A stretch of DNA of 64,000 bases, taken from NCBI GenBank assembly GCA_038373885.1, contig JAWZYV010015832.1, forward strand, positions 35,744 through 99,743. Reading direction: 5' to 3'. Positions 48,265 through 58,449 of the stretch are shown piece by piece. This DNA is from Cheiracanthium punctorium. Taxonomy: Eukaryota > Arthropoda > Arachnida > Araneae > Cheiracanthiidae. The notes under the pieces were generated by a model. It was not told where the DNA came from. It saw only the letters and a list, made by a program, of their open reading frames with translations, and ran no database searches. The position numbers and the translations under genes were made by a program. Within the stretch, counting starts at the first letter, position 1, and every line of letters starts with the position of its first letter.

Positions 48265-48490
48265 CACTGTTGAAAAGTGTTAAAAATAAAAAGCTTCCCA
48301 ACAATCAAACATGGCCAATAATCCAATATGGCCGGAGTGTACATCCTCTCAGCGTGCGGGAACACTCCGCAACACTTTTCAACCATATTGCAAAGCGCTA
48401 AAAATAATTTAAAAAAAGCTTTCCAGCAATCAAACATGGCCAAAAATCAAATATGGCCGGAGTGCTCAACAGCTCAGCGTGAGGAGGTGG
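48265..48490. repeat. Two-copy ~125 bp tandem repeat
   Basis: The units share GCAATCAAACATGGCC, AATATGGCCGGAGTG and CTCAGCGTG at a spacing of 125 bp (ACAATCAAAC at 48301, GCAATCAAAC at 48426). Short frames on both strands cross it and are shadows. Confidence 0.8.
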
Positions 48491-48499
48491 CACATGCAA

Positions 48500-48800
48500 C
48501 ACACGGCTAATGAAATTGGTTCTTTTTCGGGGACAAAATAAAAGATAAAAGATCCCGTTCCGCACACGAGCCGCGTTTTATGCAAATTCCGGGGCAATGC
48601 TTATTGACAAAACGGGAAGGAGTAGTAGAGGGAAGGGGGTTGGTTGTACGCCTTCGCTTGTTGCTGCGGGCAATACGATTTTGCAAGGCATCCTCGACTT
48701 GTTACGCTCGCGAAGGCATTTTATTGCGTATAACTTTTCACCCGCCCACTTTATTTACTCCGACAAATGGGCTGGGGGGGGGGGATTTATGGGGGTGATA
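48500..48800. promoter_or_regulatory. Low-copy GC-raised block with octamer and GATA sites
   Basis: It contains a perfect POU octamer ATGCAAAT (48580-48587), AAGATAAAAGATC, and CpG-rich CCGCACACGAGCCGCG. G-tracts follow at about 48771-48784. Function is inferred from motifs only. Confidence 0.27.
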
Positions 48801-49284
48801 CATCTGTGGAAGAGCCACCACCCAACCCCCCGTGGTGGGCTGCTGCACATCCAGTTTCTTACATATTTATTTTCTTATCACGATTAAGAGAGGAATAGAA
48901 GTACTTCTCTTTATACGGGGGGGGGGGTTTCTTCGATATGTCTCCAAGAGTTTGAGAGGTTGGGGGAGGGAAGGAGGGGAGAAATGGATGAAATTTAGGG
49001 ATCGATTAGGGAGATTGTTTACAGTGATATTCCCATAAGCGAGTCAAGAGTTGATATCTACGTTTAAGTATGCATTTAACATTTCAGTGGGGACAGGGAG
49101 AGATGGGGTTTGATAGATTAACTTTTTATTTTTATTTTACTAATGATTATTTTAAATGAATAAGGATACATATAGAAAATGATCTGTGAGAAAGTTGCTG
49201 TACATCAAACATACTTGAAATACATTATTTGCTTGTGTTATTAATTTTTCCCTGAACTGCAGATTGGAGGAAAAATAACGACAC

Positions 49285-49500
49285 ATATGTTAATCGCATG
49301 TTTATTCTCTATCTTTGTTCTGCTTGTGTATTCTGCAACAGAATAACCATGATCGCATGTTTATTCTGATATCAAAAATGTGTAGAATGTAATAAGTATT
49401 TTTTTCTTCTATTCATTTATGCATATTTTTTTATAGCAGCAGAATAAACATGCTGCGATCATGTTTATTCTGCTGCAGAATAAACATGCGATTCGTTTCT
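49285..49500. repeat. GCATGTTTATTCTG motif cluster with 17 bp hairpin
   Basis: The word CATGTTTATTCTG, or its inverse CAGAATAAACATG, occurs five times. One inverted pair (GCAGCAGAATAAACATG at 49436-49452, inverse at 49460-49476) forms a perfect 17 bp stem with a 7 nt loop. Confidence 0.75.
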
Positions 49501-49522
49501 TTTCATGATATTTTTTGTTAAT

Positions 49523-49745
49523 GTTGTTGGAAAATGAATTTACGGAATTTTTTTATTGGTTAAGTAGACGGTTAACTTTTTTCTTTAATGGCAGCCACGT
49601 AATGACTTATTTCTTGCTTTGCATGTGACACTGAAACAAAAATTTGTAATAAATAAAATTAAAAATTAAAAATTTAGCAACTTAAAACATGTAGGCACTG
49701 ATATAATAAGAGTGCATTGCTAATTAACAATTTTAATTATGTTGT
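49523..49745 (+). repeat. Diverged direct duplicate D1, copy a
   Basis: It matches 50758-50980 through the landmarks GGAAAATGAATTTAC, GCAGCCACGTAATG, GTAATAAATAAAAT, AATTTAGCAA, ATGTAGGCACTGATAT and TTGCTAATTAA. There are no terminal repeats, so it may be an old dispersed repeat or a segmental duplication. Confidence 0.65.
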
Positions 49746-50214
49746 TTTTCAAACTCTAATTGCGTTAATGCAATAAGCAGGAGATCGGGATCAAAACCAA
49801 ACTGCTTACTCAGTAGATTTAGACCTTGTTAGAATAAACTTCAGATGCTAAAATTCCATCTGCAGAAAAATTTCTGGTGAACAGGCATCTGAACTAAGTT
49901 ATTTGCATTGAATTTCAACGTTCGAAATCCTCGCACAAATACAGAATTCTCTACGGAAACGCATAAAGCATCCAGCGACTAACTTTAACCAACTTGATTC
50001 TAAAACTGAAGTAAATAATTCACTGCAACTTCCTTCAGAATGCCAATTTGATTTTACGTAACCCGGAATCGAAATTGTTCCCTCATCATTAATTTCGCGC
50101 CTATCTAGAGGAAAAGCCGGTTATGTTAATAATTCAAGTATCGAATTAGATAATATATAGTTTTCGGGTTAAGTATAAACCGGGTGTGAGAGAGAGGGGG
50201 TAGGGGGGGGGACA

Positions 50215-50520
50215 GTTCTTGAGAATCGGCCCGCGCCGAAGTTATGCGAGTTGTTAGGACAAAACTATTTGCACGATTAATCTTCAAAGGGTCCCTTGGA
50301 ATTTAATGGCGCCTCTTGCATCCGCAAAATTATTCCCGCTTGCGTTGTCAGACTGTTGTGGTCAGTCGATTGAACGCCCCGTTGGAAAGTGAGAATTGTT
50401 TTATAATGGATGAATCGTAATTAAATTAAGAATTTCGGCGGGTGCTTGGCGGGTCGACTCGTTGTTAATTTACTGAAAAGTATTTGGAAATGTGCTGCGT
50501 GCGGTGTATCCCATGCGAGT
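50215..50520. promoter_or_regulatory. Low-copy island with clustered transcription-factor motifs
   Basis: CpG-rich for this window, with a Tcf/Lef-like TTCAAAGG (50283), a Runx site TGTGGTC (50357-50363), TTATAATGG and TAATTAAATTA homeodomain words around 50401-50428, and CGGGTCGACTCG. No reading frame. One of the better enhancer candidates, by motif density only. Confidence 0.3.
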
Positions 50521-50757
50521 GCGTAAACCGTGTTAATTAATGTGGAATTTTTTTTTTTTTTTTTGAAAATATGCCCTTTACAAATGCTTTTGCAATGACT
50601 GAAATTATTGAATTTGAAATAAATGTTCGAGAACATTTTAAGTCGAAGTTTTCCGTTCGAGATGCATTTATGGTCTGTCATCTTGAATCAAATAGATTAA
50701 GATGTCTTAAAATACTTTTGATATTTTCACCTTATATTATTTTTTTATAAGTATTTA

Positions 50758-50980
50758 TTTTGGAAAATGAATTTACATAATTATTTAATTATAGTTGGGG
50801 GTTGAAATTTTTTCTTGAAACGGAAGCCACATAATGGCTTTCTCTTTTTTGTTGTTGTTCATGTGATGTTCAAAAAAAATCGTAATAAATAAAATAAGGA
50901 ATTCCAAATTTAGCAAATTACAAATATGTAGGTACTGATATGGTACGAGTACATCGCTAATTAAGAATTTATTTTATTAT
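50758..50980 (+). repeat. Diverged direct duplicate D1, copy b
   Basis: It shares order and orientation of landmarks with 49523-49745, about 1.24 kb away, including GGAAAATGAATTTACATAA, GTAATAAATAAAAT and ATGTAGGTACTGATATG. It lies on the far side of the 50215-50520 island. Confidence 0.65.
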
Positions 50981-51426
50981 TTTTAATATAAATAGTTTTT
51001 AATCGAAAAAGATTTTTCCAAAAGCATAAATGCATCATCTGTTGGATATGTAAGTACTTATTCTGTATTCTTTCTTATCATACAAATGTATTGATTATAC
51101 CAAACTTAGACTGTAATTAAATGTAAATTTTATTTGCATTTAATGTTTTAGTGAACAATACACAAGGTAAATGCAAGAGAATGAGACCATAGCAAAAGAA
51201 ACCACTCATTTTGTCTCGCACTTGAATAGTAAAATTTTGCCATTTCACAACATCCACCAGCAAGTACCGTTTTAGCAATTTTTAGTTTGCCAGGCACTTC
51301 ATCAGCAGTATTTCCGTCTTTATGTATGTAAACAGTTTGAGGTAAAAGTAGCAACATTTTCTGGTGGCGAGAGAAAGATTTACTTCCCTAGTGAAGATAT
51401 GAAAAGAGTTTCATGATAGAGTATCG

Positions 51427-51906
51427 TTAATCCTTTAACGCGCAGTGTTCCCGCTCTGGGAACACCAAACTCTGACGTTTTGACTGTTGCCAGTCACGAA
51501 GAATAGATTTGATTTCTATAAAAATAGTTGCGGGTGACATAGCTCCACGAGAATCCTTTACTTTTTAGCACGTCATTTCCCGTAAAAAAATTGTCACGAT
51601 TATTTTTAAAAGCACTGACATCTGCTGAAAAATGGAAGAATGCGAGAACACCTGGATAGATTGCCCAATGCTGAAAGAAAGGGCAGCCTTTGCCATCGCT
51701 CGACTTAACGACCAGCAAGAGGGCGGACGATCGAAACGTTCATCGCGTGCCACAGATCTAGAGACCCTTTTTTGACGACAGCTGGCTGTGCGGCGCAGCG
51801 GCATGCACGTTTCGATCGTCCGCCATCTTGCTGGTAGTTAAGTCGAGCGATGGCGTCGGATGCCCTTTTTTCAGCATTGGGAAAGTGTTACGCCTCAAAG
51901 GGTTAA
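51427..51906 (-). mobile_element. Palindromic piggyBac-type MITE, copy 5
   Basis: TTAA flanks are present (51427-51430, 51903-51906). The left end is mutated to TCCTTT. Relative to full copies, about 40 bp is missing from one arm next to the apex (after GCGGCGCAGCGGCATG). The subterminal GTTCCC-N5-GGGAAC palindrome is intact. Confidence 0.92.
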
Positions 51907-52547
51907 AAGACTAGTATGACTAGAGTGGTGAGTCAGTTTTTTTTTTTTTTAATTAAGGAAATTCATTTAAACTGTTTATGCAAAACTTGTCTTTTGGAAC
52001 CAGATAAACTGTGGTAAAAGCATTTTGCACTATTAATATTTAGATCGGCCCCGAGGCACTCAAAAATTTGGGGTTTTCGTCCATTTTGCAATTTTCGGCT
52101 TAAATTTAAGAATTTTCGATCATTACAAATTCATGCTGACTGAGTACGGATAAGTTGCCTTTTAGTATTAGGCGAACTGTGGCAAAAGCATTCTGCTTTA
52201 GTTTTGTAATTAGGTCTGCTAAAAGATATTGAAAATCATAAAATAGACGAAAAACCCAAATTTTCAAGTGTTTTGAAGCAGGCCTAAATGTTAAATTAGG
52301 GAAAGATGCTTTTTCCATAACCAAAAGGCAACTTTTCCATACCCAACTAATTTCCAAAAAAGAAAAGTTTTTTTTTTCACTAAATTGTAACATCAATTAC
52401 GAGTTTTACTAATCGCTTGAACTCGTAAAATAACAATGTAATATTCGAAGTACTTCTGAAACGGATATTTTAGCTTATTATTAATAATGGCACATATCGG
52501 TTTGTGGACTTATATCATCAGTACACATAAATCGATGATAAGCACCC

Positions 52548-52830
52548 TTAACCCATTTATGCCTAGTGTCCCTTTCTTGGGACGGCATTTTCGCTATCAT
52601 TCGAAAACGTTATTTATTTTTCCCAGCCTTTATTCACGAGTACGGAAGTTCAACTCCACAAAATATTTTAACAAGACCAAGAAGGATGTTGACATTTCAA
52701 TTTTTATGCATAATAATTTCGAAAGAAATCATCCCTTGTTCAAGAAGCTGACACCAGAAATCTATCTATTATTGCTAGTATTAGCGAAAATCGAAGAAAA
52801 TGGCAAAAATATCTGGGCACAAAGAGTTAA
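52548..52830 (+). mobile_element. Second TTAA-type MITE family, 283 bp
   Basis: TTAA at 52548-52551 and 52827-52830 encloses ends CCCATTTATGCC and GGGCACAAAGAG, imperfect inverted repeats of the piggyBac type. Near the left end is a short palindrome GTCCC-TTTCTT-GGGAC, comparable to the subterminal palindrome of the larger family. It carries no coding capacity; the frame at 52487-52891 is read-through. Confidence 0.75.
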
Positions 52831-53322
52831 TAATTACAATGCGAGGATCAATTCTTGTAATAGACGTTATATACGTAATATGTATACTTGATGATAAGCG
52901 TTTTTGATATGTGTACCATGATGATCATCTATCTCCCAGCTGTACTCTTAAAATGTCCCCTTCGTGCAGTCGTTTAGTTCACGCCATTCTATCAACCAAT
53001 ATTCAATTTTTATGCATAATAATTTTGAAAGAAATCATCCCTTGTTCAAGAAGCTGACACCAGAAATCTATCTATTATTGCTAGTATTAGCGAAAATCGA
53101 AGAAAATGGCAAAAATATCTGGGCACAAAGAGTTAATAATTACAATGCGAGGATCAATTCTTGTAATAGACGTTATATGGGTAATATGTATACTTAATAC
53201 GTATACTTGATGATAAGCGTTCTTGATATGTGTACCATGATGATCATCTATCTCCCAGCTGTACTCTTAAAATGTCCCCTTCGTGCAGTCGTTTAGTTCA
53301 CGCCACTCTATCAACCAATATT
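52696..53322 (+). repeat. Recent ~306 bp tandem duplication
   Basis: Copy A (52696-53001) and copy B (53002-53322) are nearly identical. They start at TTCAATTTTTATGCATAATA and end at TATCAACCAATATT. Copy B has a ~13 bp local expansion (TACTTAATACGTATACTTG) and a few substitutions. The duplicated block contains the right half of the 52548 MITE with its TTAA, so the duplication followed the insertion. Confidence 0.93.
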
Positions 53323-53329
53323 TACTCGG

Positions 53330-53860
53330 CGTGACACTGCATTTAGAATACTCGCGGTGTTTAAAGTACATTTTTTCAACTGAATGAAAGGCGGCAGCAC
53401 TTTATTCCCGTAAATACAATTTTCTCACCCCGTACACCAACCACCCTTTATCCCAGTCACGCAAACTGATTCAGCTGAGGACCATTTCTTCCTTTTCATC
53501 CGCTCGGCAAACTTCGGCGACTGACCGCAGACTGGGCTGATGAAGGCAGACATATGAATGCAGTAGCAGCAAAAGCAACCCCTTTTTACCCCTTTTTGAA
53601 TCGAGAGTGGCGAATTAATTCAGTTCTCTTATCTTCTTTTCCTTTTTTTTTTATTATCGCTTATTGATGGAGGTGAGTCACTAAGGGGGCCCCGGTCTGA
53701 AGACGTATAAAAGCCTTCTTCTCATTGTGCGATAAAATGGGCCTTCAGCCACCGTTGAATGGGTTATTCCCGCTGAAGTCGCGAGAGGTTTGCGTAACGT
53801 AATTGGAAATGGACTGGATTACGGATTCTTCGAAAGCTCGCGCAAAGTTTTGGGAAAGTA
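53330..53860. promoter_or_regulatory. Low-copy island with AP-1 site and TATA box
   Basis: A balanced, CpG-containing block. TGAGTCA (53674-53680) is a consensus AP-1 site. TATAAAAG (53706-53713), in GC-flanking context, is a near-ideal TATA box. No long frame follows. GAGGTGAGT at 53670-53678 also fits a 5' splice site, so a non-coding exon end is an alternative. Confidence 0.3.
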
Positions 53861-53939
53861 AGGGGATGCATAAAGAAAATTCCCGAGTAAATGGCAGTTA
53901 AAATTTCTTTTGACGTTAATATTTCAGTTTTAACTTTTT

Positions 53940-54770
53940 ACTTTCCGAACATGTACCATGTAAGGAAAGTATTGTAATCATGAAAAAATTCGAATTCGAG
54001 ATTTTGGTGTATTGACACGTTTTGGGGTCTTCTGAATTCATTTATGCTATTTTTACGAGATGTATGTATGTATGTGTGTATGTGTGTGTGTGTGTGTGTG
54101 TATGTGTGTTTGTGTGTATGTGAGTGAACACGATAGCTCCTGAACGGGGCATGCGATTGAGCTCAAATTGGGTATATATGTTATAAACCACCGTCGCAAG
54201 ACCGGTATTGATTTTGGTGTGTATAGGACTTATAGTTTTTCTACAGGGCTACGACAAAGATTTCTTTTACATTATGGCCTATAGGGAGAAATTCTTGAAA
54301 ATGCGCTAGCGTTTAAACGGTACTTCCGATTGAGCTCAAAAAGTGTATATATGTTATAAACCACCGTCGCAAGACCTGTATTGATTTTGGTGTGTATAGG
54401 TCTTATAGTTTTTCTACAGGGCTATGACAAAGATTTCTTTTACATTATGGCCTATGGGGGGAAATTCTAGAAAGTGCGCTAGCGTTTAAACGGTACATTC
54501 GATTGAGCTCAAATTGGGTATACATGTTATAAACCACCATCGCAAGACCGGTATTGATTTTGGTGTGTATAGGACTTATAGTTTTTCTACAGGGCTACGA
54601 CAAAGATTTCTTTTACATTATGGCCTATGGGGAGAAATTCTTGAAAGTGCGCTAGCGTTTAAACGGTACATTCCATTGAGCTTAAATTTGGTATATATAT
54701 TTGAATTATTCATCGATTAAAATTTATTTAAATGCTTGGTAATGATCTTAATCGTAAGTGTTCGGAAAGT
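53940..54770. mobile_element. 831 bp element with 12 bp perfect inverted ends and 173 bp repeats
   Basis: ACTTTCCGAACA (53940-53951) and TGTTCGGAAAGT (54759-54770) are perfect inverses. Inside are a (TATG/TG)n tract (about 54060-54122) and a 173 bp tandem array. A degraded relative without the array follows at 54867-55030. No target duplication or coding sequence was identified, so the class is open. Confidence 0.55.
54154..54672 (+). repeat. 173 bp tandem array, three full units
   Basis: Unit starts (CGATTGAGCTCAAA) fall at 54154, 54327, 54500 and, as a variant, 54673. Spacing is exactly 173 bp each. Units share ACCACCGTCGCAAGACCGGT, TTGATTTTGGTGTGTATAGG and CTAGCGTTTAAACGGTAC. Identity is very high, suggesting recent amplification or homogenisation. 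Confidence 0.93.
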
Positions 54771-54866
54771 CGAGTGGAGTCACTCCAGATTTTTACTACT
54801 TGAAGTGTTATTAAGTTCAGATGGTAAATAAATAAATCTTTCTTTTTTCTTCCTTCTAAAAAGCTA

Positions 54867-55030
54867 AGGAAGTATTGTAATTGCGAAAAATTTCGGTAGT
54901 CGCATTTGAGCGTCTCTTCATTTCCAGTTTACGTGTGTACGTTTATGCATGTACGATACATTATGACTAATTTTTTTTTAGGACGTCTGAATTGCATTTA
55001 TGTACGTACTCTCATAGCTCAAAAAGACTA
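54867..55030 (+). repeat. Degraded relative of the 53940 element
   Basis: It matches 53962-54060 through GGAAGTATTGTAATTGCGAA, TTTCATTTCCAG-like sequence, GACGTCTGAATTGCATTTAT and ATAGCTC. It lacks the 173 bp repeats and terminal inverted repeats. Confidence 0.5.
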
Positions 55031-55064
55031 AAACAACCTATATCACACGGCTACAAAATGATAC

Positions 55065-55290
55065 GAAAAAAAAGACTCAAAGCAAAATGTTGAATTAAAA
55101 CAAATTTGGTTGTCACTGCTCAACCGAATAATTTTGTTGGTTTTTAACAAAATTTTTTTTTTAAATTAGCAAAATATTTCGTTGAATTAATTAAAAATTT
55201 TTTTGATTCAACAAAAATATTTCTTTGAAATAGAGCCAACCGAAAAGTAAGTAAGTTTAGTAAATCAACAAAACATTTTTGTTCAATGTA
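55065..55290 (-). mobile_element. AT-rich AACAAAATTTTGTT-type MITE, inverted copy
   Basis: In reverse complement it follows the order of 14165-14405: ATGTTTTGTTGATTTA, GGTTGGCTCTATTTC, TTCAACGAAATATTTTG, and TTTTGTTAAAAACCAACAAA. It is more diverged than that copy. Confidence 0.55.
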
Positions 55291-55299
55291 GCTGCATAC

Positions 55300-56300
55300 T
55301 TTTGAAATTTTGTATTTAGGACTGTTGTAACATCCAGCTGTACATCCCTCTTCTTGATAGCTTTCGACCGAGCAGTTTATTTACAGAGTGAACGAAAATC
55401 TTCGTCTATGAACATTTTCAATGAATTAGAAATCTATGGAAAATCACTGTTTGGACCCCGCGAAAAATCTCAACAGTTATAGCCAAGATTGACAATATCG
55501 CTAAAGTGTGGAGCCATAAAAGCATGCTTCCAAAACTTAATCCACCTTGGCAAAATCTCTTATACTGGGAGAAAAATACCCACATCTTAATTTTATTGAA
55601 GAGATATTATCGTGTGTCTCAATTTGAAATAAAATTGGTTTAAAATGAAGTGCATTCAAAATATGTATAGTTTAAGAGACTTAATGATACGGAAAAAAGG
55701 TCCACTTGTACATTATTCGGCCATCGTTTGTCTTAATCGAAGTTACATATACCGATCGTTTATAAAGCACTAACACTTTAATTTTCTATACATGAAATTC
55801 GCAGAAGGGGGCCATCTCCATGTTTAAATGTTTCAACTTTATATTTTCTAATAATAACACCTAATTTTAACTTCATATGTGTAAAAATTAGCCCATTTTA
55901 AATCAGGATGCCAATTTTCAATACATGTCCACTTTGAGTTCACTGTTTTAAGAGTGACACATATGTGACCAGAATTCAGACATTTTAGCATTTTTGTGTA
56001 AACCTCATTTCTTTATCGTATGTTCCCATTTTTTAAATGATTTTTAAAGCTTTTTAAGGATTTAGAACGCACCCAATCTATTCAGGATGGCTTATCTTTA
56101 GGCTAGAAGAGGTTTTACAGATAAAAATGAGAAATGTTTTAACTTAAAAAACATCACAATTTTTTCTTTTGAACCAAGAAAAAAAACGAAATGTTTAAGA
56201 TTGACAAACTGATTGAACTTAAGGTATATAGTATATCCTCAAAACAGAACACATGCAATTCAGAAATCTTAATGAACTTTTAAAAAAGTAATAACGCCCT
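55300..56300. other. AT-rich DNA, nothing assignable
   Basis: No frames above 60 codons and no repeat boundaries recognised. Confidence 0.5.
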
Positions 56301-56620
56301 TGCTTTTATTGTATACAGTTATATACCTCCCTGCGCACGAATAATCACAGCTTCAGAAAATGCAACTGGTGATTTACGGCAGTGTTTAGAGCTGTTTAGC
56401 GTGAAACGGAGCAAAAGCTATAAACCAGGACCGCCTTTCGAAATTTATGAGTAATAACACAGGAGTGACCGCCGAGAGAAAGTTCAGTCGCTGTTAGCGG
56501 GGCCACTGTCGTATTGGGCGATTTTAACAGTGTCCAGTTGTAGTAGCATTGCTCAAGCTCTGGATCGCTCTGTATTAATGCGATGCAGGAAAGGAAATGT
56601 TCGGAAGGGTATGAGGTAAA
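56300..56620. promoter_or_regulatory. Low-copy island, candidate cis-regulatory DNA
   Basis: Balanced, CpG-containing sequence (ACCGCCGAGAGAAAG, GTTAGCGGGGCCACTG, GGACCGCCTTTCG) without a reading frame or repeat signature. Function is inferred from texture only. Confidence 0.27.
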
Positions 56621-57238
56621 GGTTTTGGTTCAGTGGAGAAGGATTGAATATTAATGGCCTATCGGGGAAAAGTTTTGTACTGATGCACTTCCTTGTTTTA
56701 CAGTTTTGCATCTGGCCACTTGGAAAATATTTGAAACAGATGAGAACAGTACATGCTTAGCTTTTATTATTGTTAGCTAAAAAAAATCATTAATGTATGT
56801 ATTTTGCAGTATTGGTTAATGAATGATGTTATTCTGTTAATAAAATTAATAAAATAAAGGATGAACTCAAATGTTTTGATTCCTACCAGAGAACTCATAG
56901 CTTTATACAGCCAGTGCAAGAATATCAGCCAGTGAAAGACTATAATCCTGAAATATTGATCATGTACCTTAGTACATACATCACTATAACTTATACTTTG
57001 TTATTTAAATACAATGATAAAGGAAGTATTTAACCATTTGCCATAAAATGGAGTTAAATTAACTGTAACCTTTCTATGGAGAGACGTTGCACCATGATTC
57101 GGTACTTAAACTGATCAGTGGAACCAAAATAATGGTGAAACGTTCCTTCATAGTGAGGTAGTAGCTAATTGAGACTCATTTATGCTGAAATGTGATACAA
57201 TTCTAGTGAAAATACAGCCACACACTAACTGTCTAGCG

Positions 57239-57564
57239 CAGCGGTTGGGTGTAGGTAGGGCACAAAGCGTTTGTAAGGGGCGCCGCGTGAAAAACAAGCG
57301 AAGAGCAAGTTGTAATGCCTGTTTAAAAAAAAAAATTATTTTTTCTTATTTGTTCTTTTTTTTTCAAAGAATATATATTTTCGCTTAAAATGTTCATTCA
57401 CTTTACCGATAGCATATTATTTTCTTGAAAAGCAGACTAAATGTGAATTGTTGAAGAAAAGAGAAATATATTTTAAGGAATGTGAGGGGAGGAAGCGCCA
57501 TGGTAAGTTAATTTTGTTGGGGGGGGGGGGGGAAGGCTCAGTGTTATTAGTTTGGGAACCACTG
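57239..57564. mobile_element. hAT-type MITE, 326 bp, diverged
   Basis: The right end TTTGGGAACCACTG is the inverse of the common hAT terminus CAGTGGTTCCCAAA. The left end is CAGCGGTTGGG. Flanks GTCTAGCG and GTCAAACG match at 6 of 8 positions, compatible with an old 8 bp duplication. A long poly-G tract lies near 57519-57532. Confidence 0.5.
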
Positions 57565-57934
57565 GTCAAACGTAAAAAGAGTTTTTTTTAAATACTAAAA
57601 ACATGTTGCCTTTTAAAGAACTCAATACAAGGATTTTACATAAATTGATGACAACATAATCCAGACAGTTTCAAAAGATCGATCACGCGCAAATATGGTT
57701 TGGGAGAATTTAAGTACCGCTATGTCCACAATGCATTAAACAGTCTATATCCAGTTGGAGGGGTAGTTGCTGTGTGACATTAAAATGGACAAAGCTCTTT
57801 TTACCGCTTTCTGAAGCAAATTTAGAACAAATGATCGCCGTTCATTGATTAAAATCAAAGAAACCCGTGGCAGAAATGCATCTGAATGTTTTGCCGGATT
57901 ACGTGAAGTTTATGACAAGAATGCGCTACTGTAC

Positions 57935-58442
57935 CCCTTTGAGGCGCAACCCTTTCCCAATGCTGAAAAAAGGGCAGCCGTTGCCATCGCTCGACTTAAC
58001 AAACAGCAAGATGGCGGACGATCGAAACGTTCGTCGCGTGCCACAGATCTAGAGACCCTTTTTTACCGCAGCTGGCTGTGCCGCACAGCTAGCTGCGTCA
58101 AAAAAAGGGTCTCTAGATCTGTGGCACGCGACGAACGTTTCGACCGTCCGCCATCTTGCTGTTTGTTAAGTCGAGCGATGGCAACGGCTTCCCTTTTTCA
58201 GCATGGGTAATCTATCCAGCTGTTCTCGCATTCTTCCATTTTTCAGCAAATGTCAGTGCGGTTAAAAATAATCGTGACCACTTTTTTACGGGAAATGACG
58301 TGCTAAAAAGTAAAGGATTCTCGTGGAGCTATGTCATCCGCAACTATTTTTATAGAAATCAAATCTATTCTTCGTGACTGACAACAGTCAGAACGTCAAA
58401 GAGTTTGGTGTTCCCAGAGCGGGAACACTGCGCGTTAAAGGG
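57935..58442 (+). mobile_element. Palindromic piggyBac-type MITE, copy 6, non-TTAA flanks
   Basis: CCCTTTGAGGCGCAACCC at the left and GCGCGTTAAAGGG at the right are intact. The flanks are GTAC (57931-57934) and GTAT (58443-58446) instead of TTAA. Both arms are complete and share private substitutions (AAACAGCAAG / CTTGCTGTTT; GTTCGTCGC / GCGACGAAC). The 121-codon frame across it is a repeat translation. Confidence 0.92.
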
Positions 58443-58449
58443 GTATAGG

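Noticed and set aside
52487..52891. 134-codon frame, partly repeated at 52964-53197
   Set aside because: The shared peptide is explained by the recent DNA tandem duplication and the TTAA MITE, not by a gene family.
57519..57532. Poly-G tracts (also 15481, 43161, 48774, 48918)
   Set aside because: Short homopolymer runs are common slippage products here, with no G-quadruplex spacing pattern that I can support.
57845..58210. 121-codon plus-strand frame
   Set aside because: Most of it is translation of the MITE arms. The same peptide strings recur in every MITE copy on either strand.
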